This document shows, piece after piece, positions 46,908-55,425 of a DNA stretch of 64,000 bases (its first letter is position 1; the number at the start of each line of letters is the position of its first letter). Origin of the DNA: Pycnococcus provasolii (lineage: Eukaryota; Chlorophyta; Pseudoscourfieldiophyceae; Pseudoscourfieldiales; Pycnococcaceae); the NCBI GenBank assembly GCA_938743325.2, contig OW568896.1:186001-250000 (forward strand), in the 5' to 3' direction. Under the pieces are notes generated by a model. It searched no databases, had not been told where the DNA came from, and saw only the letters and a program-made list of their open reading frames with translations. Both the position numbers and the translations under genes were made by a program.

Positions 46908-48472
46908 GTATACCTGTTGTGTAGTATGGGAACCAGAGGCCGGATTTCAAACCCCGAATTTTAAAACGAACGAGGCGGGTGATTCGACATCGGGGTTACT
47001 CGTAAAAGGATCTGGTACATGTGTAACTGTTAATAGCCCATAATGAGGAAATATAATGAGGCATGCTCCATGGTTGTCCAGAGTGACGCCAAGTCTTTCG
47101 ACTTTCTCCTTGTGCTAAGTTTAAGCCTGTGCCTGTGCTAGGAATATACGGCACGTGCAAGCCAACGCCACACTGGTGTTGAGGAGGCAAGCACACGCGA
47201 TGGGGTGCAAGCGATGGGGTGGGTTCCTAGTCTAGGGAGGGGAGGGAATCTCCGCCGACTGATGAAGAATGTACTGTAAGTACTACATAGGACGGAGGAG
47301 GCTCACAAGAAAGAGAGAGAGAGAGACGAAAGCTTGAGCGTGCGCAACAAACAACACAGACGAACAACTGGTGCTCAAGCAACCCCGTGCGCACCTGGTG
47401 ACCTGGCTGGCCCCTGGAAGAACGCTGGAAGAATCGTCCTCGTGAAGTCTTGCCGACGTCTCTCGGATGCAAAACCCATCAAATGGTTGTTGTTTTCGCG
47501 TCATTTTACAGGTGCGTCGTCGTGAATTCAAGGTCGCCTTGAAAGTGGAAAGGATTCGCTGGATTGAGTGTAGCAGCTTAGCAGTAAGTCTTCAAGAGGC
47601 GCATGCAAGCGAGAGACACAGCAAGGTGAACAAAGAAGCGACAGACAACACCACACCCAACAAGAACAACGGGCAAGAAAAACAACGGGCTTGTTTCTTC
47701 TGCACACAAGCAAAAGCAAGCGATACCTACTCGAGTGAGTGTTTCGCGGTGGTTGGTCCCTTGCTTGCTTTTCTTCCCTGAAACGCTGAAAGAAAACTGT
47801 CGACACTTGTGCGTGAAGAGCTCTAGGGTATCGTAGGTGAGGTGGACCTCTACAGCTCTCCCGTACCCTTGAGAGGTAGGTTTTGTTAAGGTTTTGAGAC
47901 ACTTCTTTCTCTCGGCCAGCTCTCTCCCGAGCTGTTGGCACCTGTTTGTTGTGAGCACAGCTACGATAACCTTAACACAGCTCACTTGTGCTCGCCTCGC
48001 ACCTTGCTCGTCTCCTTCTTGCTTCGCTCGAATCGCAGTCGTTCGTGAGTCGTTTCAGACGTCGTTCGCCACGTCTCCTTCACGCCCACTACTCCTGCAG
48101 AGTAGTAGTCTGTGTGGAGCTTATCTGTGCAGCTTATCTGCTCGTACAAGATACGTGCGTGTACTGGGAGCAGCAGGAGCAGCAGCAGCAGCAGCAGCAG
48201 AACAAAGAGTCTTCCAAGAGTTTTCTTGTCGTCCTCTTGTCTCTGTGTCGAGCAGCAGCTTTAGCAGCTTTAGCAGCACAACCACTTCAGCTTCAGCTTC
48301 AGCTTCAGCAGCGTCGTCCACCTCTACTTCACGAGGCTTCGCGGCAAGTGCAGCTGACCCGAGCGTAAACTCGTCGGGTTCAGGCAAGCGCGGTTTCAGT
48401 GCAGCCACTGCTGGAACGGTAGCGGCAGTCGTCGGTGTAGCCGGAGCAGCCGGCACTCTCTTTTTCCTGAGA
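46908..48472. other. Intergenic and CDPK 5' region
   Basis: 46908-47890 shows no gene; GAGAGAGAGAC repeat near 47313. From 47894 the frame of the CDPK gene is open without any ATG down to 48472 and ends with a hydrophobic GTVAAVVGVAGAAGTLFFL. A CAG repeat lies at about 48172-48200. Confidence 0.4.
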
Positions 48473-50319
48473 ATGGGCAATTTGTGCGGCGGAGGAGAAG
48501 CACAACCTGAGGCGCCAGTTTCCCACTCAAACAAAAGCAGCACAAAACAGTCGAGCGACATGGGCTCCGTGAAGACAGTACTCGGCAAGGGGCTCGTCGA
48601 GCTCTCCTCTATGTACCAGATCGGCGAAGTGCTCGGCCGAGGCCAGTTCGGCACGGCCAAGCGCGCACGCAACATCAAGACACAGGATCCTCTCTGCATC
48701 AAGTCCATCGCAAAGCGCAAGCTCGTCCGCAAGGAGGACATCGACGACGTGAAGCGAGAAATCCAAATCATGCACCACCTCGCGGGTGTCAAGCACGTCG
48801 TGCACCTGCACGGCGCGCACGAGGACAAGCACCACGTGCACCTCGTGATGGAGGTCGCGGAGGGTGGCGAGCTCTTCGACCGCATCGTCAGCCGTGTGTA
48901 CTACAGCGAGAAGGACGCCGCGGGTATCTGCCGCTCCATGCTCGAGACGTTGCAGCACTGCCACGGCCTCGGTGTCATGCACCGCGACCTGAAGCCCGAG
49001 AACTTCCTGCTGCGCGACAAGTCGGACAACGCCGAGCTGATGCTCACGGACTTTGGCCTCAGCGTGTTCGTCAAGCCCGGCATCCCGTTCAAGGACATCG
49101 TCGGTAGCGCATACTACGTCGCGCCTGAGGTTTTGCGGAAGAACTACGGCATGGAGGCTGACGTGTGGTCGATCGGAATCATCCTGTACATCCTGCTCAG
49201 CGGCGTGCCGCCGTTCTGGGCGGAGCAGGAGCCGCAGATCTTCGACGCCATCCTCAAGGCGGACCTCGACTTCTCCACCAAGCCGTGGCCGGCGGTTTCG
49301 CAGGTACGTTTTCGTTTTGTTTGCCTAACTATACAAGTTGCATGTACGCCTGTTTTGTTTTCGCTTATACGCGCGGCGGCGGGGGGCGGCGCAGCGGCGG
49401 CGCAGCGCAGAACCGTGAAGAGTGGAACTCCGATCCCGAAATAATTCCTCGTTTAATCCGAGTCGACGCGGCTTACGCGTCGTGCGCTTGACGAGTATCG
49501 TCGGAGATATGTCCGAGTTCATGAGAGAGAGAAAAAAAAAACGATGCGACGCGCGCGCGCACTTCAAACCTCATCGACGGGAACTGACGCCCATTAAACT
49601 TCTCCCGCTCCACTTTTCTCTCACACGACACGTTTTACTCATCACAGCAAGCGAAGGAGGTGGTGGCAGGCATGCTCACGCGCGACCCCAGGCAGCGCTG
49701 GACGATCCAGCAGGTGCTCGATCACCCGTGGATGAAGGGCAACGCCAAGGACACGCCGCTCGACTCCGTCGTGCTTAAGCGTCTCACGCACTTCTCAAAG
49801 ATGAACAAGCTCAAGCGCCGCGCACTGCAGATCATCGCCGGAACGATGACGCCGGACGAGATTGCGGGACTTAAGAACATGTTCGAAGCCATTGACCGCG
49901 ATCGTTCAGGATCGATCACTTTCAACGAGCTGAAGGAAGGACTCGCGAAGCAGGGATGCAAGGCGAGCGAGGAGCAACTGCACGATCTGATGGGCGAGGT
50001 TGACGCTGATGGCAACGGCACGTTGAACCTCGAGGAGTTCATTGCCGCGACGATGCACATCTACAACGCGGTGAATGACGAGAAGATCGTCTCCGCCTTC
50101 AGGGCACTGGACAAGGATGGCAGCGGCTTCTTGACACTTGATGAACTTGAGGAGGCGCTCAAAACATCTTCAGGTGATATGAATGCTCAGGAGCTGAAAA
50201 AGCTTGTCGAGGAAATTGATAGGAATAGGGATGGTAAGATTGACTACGAGGAGTTCGCGAGCATGATGCGCGACGAGCTGCCTGGTCTCAAGCAGCTGCG
50301 AAGCCGTGTGCACGTGTAG
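48473..50319 (+). CDS. CDPK: Calcium-dependent protein kinase (CDPK), two exons
   Basis: Exons 48473-49303 and 49648-50319, 500 aa; intron 49304-49647 (344 bp, GTACGT...ACAG, phase 0) joins WPAVSQ to QAKEVVAGMLTRDP, exactly the CDPK pattern. The N terminus MGNLCGGG fits N-myristoylation at Gly2 with a palmitoylatable Cys5. Kinase: YQIGEVLGRGQFGTAKRA, CIKSIAKRKL, GVMHRDLKPENFLL, LTDFGLSVF, GSAYYVAPEVL. Autoinhibitory junction LKRLTHFSKMNKLKRRALQ. Four EF hands: DRDRSGSITFNE, DADGNGTLNLEE, DKDGSGFLTLDE, DRNRDGKIDYEE, all with good ligands. Ca2+ binding should release the kinase. The frame continues 579 nt upstream without ATG. Confidence 0.93.
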
Positions 50320-50657
50320 GATACGTGCTGCGTGAACATTCGGCGCTGGGTTATGAGGTACTGAGGGAAATCTGGGGAATAACGACGTACGGAATTTATT
50401 GTTTGAATATCAGAACTTCAATGAATGGGCACGCGTACAATTACGGTGGGTCAGTAACAGATTTATTTTTCGACAAGCTACCCTAGCTCATGAGAGAATA
50501 TTCGAAGAGTCAAAACAAGAACCCAACTCAAGCATGATCAAGTTACACAAACGAAAGTTTTAGAGAAGAAAGAGGGTGGACATATGAAAAAAGAGGTGGA
50601 AACGGAATACTTCTCGAATGTTTTTTTTTTCTTAGTTTTTCAGACTTTATATATTTC
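50320..50657. other. Convergent 3' region between CDPK and PheRS
   Basis: No gene seen; AT-rich 3' ends of two convergent genes. Confidence 0.45.
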
Positions 50658-52016
50658 TTAGCGCAACTCCACCTTGAGCTCTTCGACAACGCGATCGCGC
50701 GTCGTGTCCTGCAATGCGTTGATCTCTTCATTCGTCAGGCTTCGCTCCATGGAGCGGTATGAGATGCGGTAGCAGTTGGACGTCTTTCCTGTCTTCGGGT
50801 TTGTGAACTCGTCAATTAGTTTCACCTCCTCGACGAGATCGCCTCCCACATCCTTGATGAGCTCGCATAGGTTGTTCTCGATGCTATTCGACTCGCCGCC
50901 GTAATCGGCATCCTCAGGCAGCCAGAACGCCATGTCCTTGAACACCGCGGGGTACTTCGAGAACGACTTGAAGCGCAGGTCGCGCCAGTTGGACTCGTTC
51001 GCACCCTTCCACTGCTTGAGGAATCGCTCATCCTCAGACCAGAAGAGTCGAATATCTGGGATTTCGAACAGCACCATGGCAAGTCGCTCGAGTCCAAGTC
51101 CGAAGGCCCACGCGCGCTTTTCGGGCGACCCACCCTCGGTAAGAATTTCCTGCCTCATGACGCCGCAGCCGAGCACCTCGAGCCAGTCTCCTCCGTAGAA
51201 CACTTCAAGTTCCGCGCTCGGCTCCGTGAAGGGGAAGTACGCGTCAACCCAGCGCATCTCGACGTCGCCGAAGAGGTGTCGCGCGAGTCCCTCGAGCGTG
51301 TTTTTGAGTTCCTGCTCGGCGAAGGCGGTGGAGTCCATGCCCGCCGCCTCCCACTCGCTCGGATCGAAGACGCGCACGCCCTCCATCTGGTGGAATACGG
51401 GGTAGTGCGTCGCGTCGATGGTGTCCCTTCGGTACACGTCCCCCATGACGAGGAACCTCTCGTTTCCCGCCTTGAGCTTCTCGAGCTGGTGTGCCGACGT
51501 GTGGCAACGCAGCACGGTATCGTCGTCGACGTAGTAGGTGTCGTTGGAACTTCGCGACACGTGGTCTTTGGGGATGAGCAGTTCGTCGAAGTTCTGCTCG
51601 ATGCGCACGACGGGCGCCATGTCGTCGAAGAACGCGAACGGCTTCCCGTCGGTGGCAACTTTCGTTTCGAAGTACTCCTGGATAGCCGTGCGCAGTATAC
51701 CGAGCGGGTGTTCGCGTCGGTGGTGCAGGTTCACGCCCACTTTATTGAAAATATAATCCGACACGTTATTTCGCGGGTGCGCCTTGATGACGTCTGAGCG
51801 TGTCAGCGCCACGGAGGATGACGCCGCAGACGCTGCCGAGACCACATCGGTTGATGACGACACATTGATTGCACGACAACACCTGTGATGCTGGGGATGA
51901 TGGTGATTATGGTGATGAGCCGAATGAACACCACCAAGCACCACTCCCGGGATCCTATGCCCAAAGAAACCACACGCAGAAGGAGAACGCACGGATGTGC
52001 CCTTCAGCGCGAACAT
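50658..52016 (-). CDS. PHERS: Phenylalanyl-tRNA synthetase, organellar
   Basis: 452 aa. Single-chain class II enzyme of the mitochondrial/plastid FARS2 type, charging organellar tRNA-Phe. N-terminal ~75 residues are basic and Ser/His-rich, a presequence. Catalytic core: HPLGILRTAIQEYF, FDDMAPVVRIEQNFDELLIP, RCHTSAHQLEKL, FLVMGDVYRRDTIDATHYPV with FHQMEGVRVF, WVDAYFPFTEPSAELEVFY, LEVLGCGVMR, AWAFGLGLERLAMVLFEI (motif 3), RLFWSEDERFL. C-terminal FDX-ACB anticodon-binding domain from about 355: SKYPAVFKDMAFWLP ... NCYRISYRSMERSLTNEEIN. Length fits the family. The frame stays open upstream without ATG; 52016 is first. Confidence 0.94.
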   Translation of the reverse strand: MFALKGTSVRSPSACGFFGHRIPGVVLGGVHSAHHHNHHHPQHHRCCRAINVSSSTDVVSAASAASSSVALTRSDVIKAHPRNNVSDYIFNKVGVNLHHRREHPLGILRTAIQEYFETKVATDGKPFAFFDDMAPVVRIEQNFDELLIPKDHVSRSSNDTYYVDDDTVLRCHTSAHQLEKLKAGNERFLVMGDVYRRDTIDATHYPVFHQMEGVRVFDPSEWEAAGMDSTAFAEQELKNTLEGLARHLFGDVEMRWVDAYFPFTEPSAELEVFYGGDWLEVLGCGVMRQEILTEGGSPEKRAWAFGLGLERLAMVLFEIPDIRLFWSEDERFLKQWKGANESNWRDLRFKSFSKYPAVFKDMAFWLPEDADYGGESNSIENNLCELIKDVGGDLVEEVKLIDEFTNPKTGKTSNCYRISYRSMERSLTNEEINALQDTTRDRVVEELKVELR

Positions 52017-52564
52017 CTTATCTTTGAGACTTTTGACTTGTGCAATCTTATCTCGAAAAATGAATGATCGGGAGAACCACCCCCAATGGAGGGCCAGAGG
52101 CGGACGGATACGGATGTGTGGCCAGCGAGGGAGCACACCTCCCCGGGACCTATTGGTACGACCAAGCGAATTGATCGGGGATCCACCACTGGATGGTACA
52201 TGTGAACAGGCGGTACTGGCAGGGGGAAATAACAACCCCTTGTTATTTCCCCTTGGTAGGAAGGCCTACTGGTACCAGGATTTCCGGAGGGATGAGTTAG
52301 GGGTTTTAAACAGGTGGGTAGGGAATGGCACGTCCAACCAATCTCTCCGAAACAGAAGGGCAAGGCAAGGCAAATTATTACACGTGTACCTAACGCACAG
52401 ACAAGCTCACCCACGCACTGTCGCGTTCGACGGCAGACTCGGGAACGGCGCGCAGGATTGAAGCGGGTTTAAGGGAATATCCCAGAAAATTAAAGTGTTT
52501 CTTCGAGTTTTCGTGACACACATGTCATAGTAAGAAGTGCTTTCAGGTTAAGGATTTTCCTCAT
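52017..52564. other. Intergenic between PheRS and bestrophin genes
   Basis: No gene seen. It contains a strong hairpin at 52223-52252 and is the presumed PheRS promoter and leader. Confidence 0.4.
52223..52252. repeat. Perfect 13-bp stem hairpin
   Basis: GGGGAAATAACAA, loop CCCC, then TTGTTATTTCCCC. It lies about 210 bases upstream of the PheRS ATG (minus strand). Could be a regulatory palindrome or transposon footprint. Confidence 0.85.
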
Positions 52565-53992
52565 TTATTTGTACCCGAACGTCTCGCGGCACGTCTTCTG
52601 ACCGCTCTTCACACTCTCGCAGATGGGGGTCAGAGGCAAGATCGCGAAAGGCTCCTCAATCTCCACGCCAATCTCGTCCACGCCAAGCAAAAGGTACGAA
52701 AGAATGAATATCGCAGGAACGAGCGTCCAACCCATCGCCGGGGCGAGCGTGAGAGGAAGCAGGCACAGGAACATCATGAGAGTTCGACCCGCGTGACGCG
52801 TGTACGACAGAGGGATTGGCGTCTTAAGCAGACGCTCGCACGCGCCCATCACGCCGCAAAGCGTCTGCAGGAACTTGTGCAGCTCCGAAGACACCTCGAA
52901 CGGCGCGTTGGACGAATCCTTCAGCTTCCAGCACGCATCTGTAAGAAGGATGAGGCAGTTGAGAGGCCCGTGCGCGCCCTTCGTCAGGAACTTCACATCC
53001 TCGCTGTCCGCATCGCTGCAGGGCGCCATCGCCTCGACGACATTCGGCTCCACGTCGTCGTGGTACGGCAGTCCCGCGCGAAGGTGCGCCTTGAGAAGCC
53101 ACGCGAACGACTCCGTCAGGCAGGAGACACGTAGGGCGAGTGCGGCGGACTCCGGGTTTCCTCCGTTGCGTGCGCACGTGGCTGCAACGCGCCCCAGGTC
53201 GCGCGTGGTGTTGAGCATGCTTCCCCAGTGCAGCCGGCACTCGACAAATCGCTGGTAGCTCGAGTTTGTGCGGAACACGAGCATGAGCGAGATGACCTGC
53301 CCCGCTATGGTGAACGGCATGGCGTTGATGGCGGCGACGGGCCACTTCATGTAAACGCACACCGCGGCGATGATTGTGGGAACGCACACTGGCGGGAAGA
53401 CGCGTCGGAAGACGGTGGACTGCCAAATCTTGTACACGACGCGAAAGTACCTGTTGATTTCGCGGTGTCGTTCCCAGTCTGCGTGGCTGAAGACCTGCGT
53501 TACTGGCGTTCCGCTGCTGATGAGGCTCATGTTCAAGCCTGGGTCCTTTGTGTGTAGTTTCTCGCGTGTCTTGGACGCGTCTTTCTTTCCCGGAAATCCC
53601 GGCAGGACCCAGTTTCGCGGACCCACCTCTTCGTGTAATTTTTCGTCGTCATAGTCGGTTGTTTTTGACGCGAGCGGCGCAGCTTGCGGGGGCGCCGGTG
53701 CTTGTGTTGGCGGTGTCGGTGGCGGGGGAGGAGGCACGCCGTACGACACGTCACCGTAGTAGTCGTTTTTCAACGGAGGAGGCTCGACATGTTGAGACCC
53801 AGGAGGAGGTGTTGTCAGCGTCCAGTCGTAGTTGTAATTATTATTGCCACCCCCACCCCCACCACGCTGCTTAACAACCACATTGCGCTTAAGGTGCTTG
53901 TTATGATTCCGACGAGACGAAATATAAGAACCACGACCACGAGGCGTGCCCACTGCTGCCGCTGCTGACGAGCGCACTGACGAGTACATCAT
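52565..53992 (-). CDS. Bestrophin-like (UPF0187) chloride channel, plastid VCCN-type
   Basis: 475 aa. In plants this family (VCCN1/AtBEST) forms voltage-dependent anion channels in the thylakoid that tune proton motive force. About 165 N-terminal residues are low complexity (Asn/Tyr/Pro-rich) and probably hold the transit peptide. Conserved part: HADWERHREINRYFRVVYKI, FPPVCVPTIIAAVCVYM (TM1), INAMPFTIAGQVISLMLVFR with TNSSYQRFVECRLHWGSMLN (family signature), LLKTPIPLSYTRHAGRTLMM, LVPAIFILSYLLLGVDEIGV, IEEPFAILPLTPICESV. The block order and spacing are those of UPF0187/bestrophin. ATGs at 53992 and 53989 are adjacent. Confidence 0.9.
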   Translation of the reverse strand: MMYSSVRSSAAAAVGTPRGRGSYISSRRNHNKHLKRNVVVKQRGGGGGGNNNYNYDWTLTTPPPGSQHVEPPPLKNDYYGDVSYGVPPPPPPTPPTQAPAPPQAAPLASKTTDYDDEKLHEEVGPRNWVLPGFPGKKDASKTREKLHTKDPGLNMSLISSGTPVTQVFSHADWERHREINRYFRVVYKIWQSTVFRRVFPPVCVPTIIAAVCVYMKWPVAAINAMPFTIAGQVISLMLVFRTNSSYQRFVECRLHWGSMLNTTRDLGRVAATCARNGGNPESAALALRVSCLTESFAWLLKAHLRAGLPYHDDVEPNVVEAMAPCSDADSEDVKFLTKGAHGPLNCLILLTDACWKLKDSSNAPFEVSSELHKFLQTLCGVMGACERLLKTPIPLSYTRHAGRTLMMFLCLLPLTLAPAMGWTLVPAIFILSYLLLGVDEIGVEIEEPFAILPLTPICESVKSGQKTCRETFGYK

Positions 53993-54309
53993 GCTGACAC
54001 ACACAAGGGACAAGTGAGTTCTTGCAAGAGGCGGAAATTACACTCCAGAAGAATGAAGAGAGATTTGTTTTCCCTCGCCTCGCCAGCAGGGGAAAAAAAC
54101 AACCAAAGCAAACCGTGTGAGCGAGCGACACGGTGGCAGGCGAGGGCGAGAAAAGGAAAAAACAGCAGGGGGGGGGGGCGAGACAGGTGGGCGAGACACA
54201 CTCGGAACGTAAGGTTTCCTCGTACAATAGGCGGGTTTTGGATAACGCCGCCCACGAGGCATTTTCTTCACCAGCCCCCCTGGGGTTGGTTCGGGTCCCA
54301 ATTCCCGAG

Positions 54310-54355
54310 AGGGTTAGGGTTAGGGTTAGCTTGGGGTACATAGGGTTAGGGTTAG
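54310..54355 (-). promoter_or_regulatory. Reverse telobox clusters upstream of LTD gene
   Basis: GGGTTAGGGTTAGGGTTAGC and TAGGGTTAGGGTTAGC, about 310-350 bases before the LTD ATG and about 320 bases before the divergent bestrophin ATG. Confidence 0.45.
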
Positions 54356-54409
54356 CTTAGAGACCTTGATTGTGACCTTGATGATCAATCGGCATTCCTT
54401 TTTGGGGGT

Positions 54410-54490
54410 TGGGTTCCGTTGAGTTAGGGGTTTGGGGGTTGGGTTCCGTTGAGTTAGGGGTTTGGGTTCCGTTGAGTTAGGGGTTTGGGT
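54410..54490 (+). repeat. Tandem repeat of about 20-30 bp
   Basis: The core GGGTTCCGTTGAGTTAGGGG recurs three times, two with an extra TTTGGGGGTT spacer. It resembles degenerate telomere-like sequence. Confidence 0.8.
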
Positions 54491-54662
54491 TACCATAGGT
54501 CGATGTGTTAGGTAACCCGGACCCTGCTACCTATGCTTGGGGATCCCTTCGTAGTCGTAGATGCCGGCACCAACGAGGGAAGATCTGCGTGTTATCCAAA
54601 CGCCTTTCAGCCTCTCCTTGCTCCCCTTATTTTGCTCCATCTTACTCCCTCACATCACAACG

Positions 54663-55163
54663 ATGTCTTCTTCTTTAATGAGCACGTCGCGGTACACTTC
54701 GAATATTCGTCGACCTTCCTCTTCCCTGATGAGACATAACCCTTCTTCATCTTCGGCTCCTCGTGGTGGTGGTCGTGGTGATTCCAGTCATGTTTGCGGT
54801 GTGTTCGCCCGATTCAAAAAAGCCATAGGAGCAGGGGAAGGGGATGGATCCGCCGATGGTTCGGTCAAGTCCGTATATGGGGACCTGTCGCGTGATGAAT
54901 ATGAATACGACGATGTCGAACAGTACTACAACTACATGGGACTTAACGCCATTGGAATCGAATACAGTGTCTTCCAAGAACCGATCAACGCGGGTATGCA
55001 CCCCGCAGACTGTATCCTCATGCTCGCTGCCATGGAGGCGGACATGCCGAAAATCGAGGAAATGCTTACAGCAGGGGCGAACCCAGATGCCACGAACCAC
55101 GAAGGAAAGACTGTCAAGGAACTCGCGAAAAACGACGAAGTGCGTGACGAACTCAGCAAGTAA
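54663..55163 (+). CDS. LTD: LTD/GDC1-like ankyrin protein for LHCP sorting in plastids
   Basis: 166 aa. LTD (GDC1) hands imported light-harvesting proteins from the inner envelope to cpSRP43 in the stroma. The Ser-rich N terminus (SSSLMSTSRYTSNIRRPSSS) is a plastid transit peptide. The mature part shows the family blocks: FARFKKAIGAG, DDVEQYYNYMGLNAIGIEYS, MHPADCILMLAAMEADMPKI, EEMLTAGANPDATNHEGKTV; the last two form the ankyrin-like unit. Length is close to the plant mature protein. The in-frame ATG at 54561 would add 34 hydrophobic residues; 54663 gives a typical transit peptide and has an ACGATGTC context. Confidence 0.87.
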   Translation: MSSSLMSTSRYTSNIRRPSSSLMRHNPSSSSAPRGGGRGDSSHVCGVFARFKKAIGAGEGDGSADGSVKSVYGDLSRDEYEYDDVEQYYNYMGLNAIGIEYSVFQEPINAGMHPADCILMLAAMEADMPKIEEMLTAGANPDATNHEGKTVKELAKNDEVRDELSK

Positions 55164-55425
55164 ATAATCGTTTACCAACCAACAAGTTGCAAGTTCCCTT
55201 AAGTCAAGTACCCTCATGCCTAATCCACGCAACGCTCAGTTCTTCCGCTTGCGCTTGTGTTGTCGCTGTCGTCGGACGTCGTTGAAACGGATCAATGCAT
55301 GCATTCTCCATAATTGTTTTTGGGAACGTTTTGGCCATGCTCTGGACAGCACCTTAAATATAATAATAAAATACATGATGTAACTAACACATACACAGCA
55401 GCAGAACTTCATCCTACTTATTAAA

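Larger units (their letters stand above)
53993..54662. other. Intergenic with teloboxes and tandem repeat
   Basis: No gene called. G9 run near 54171-54179; reverse teloboxes at 54310-54329 and 54341-54355; tandem GGGTTCCGTTGAGTTAGGGG repeat at 54410-54490. It holds the promoters of the bestrophin and LTD genes; an in-frame ATG for LTD at 54561 lies inside it. Confidence 0.4.

Noticed and set aside
47578-47985. 135-aa minus-strand frame upstream of the CDPK gene
   Set aside because: No recognisable domain; overlaps the open 5' region of the CDPK gene on the other strand.
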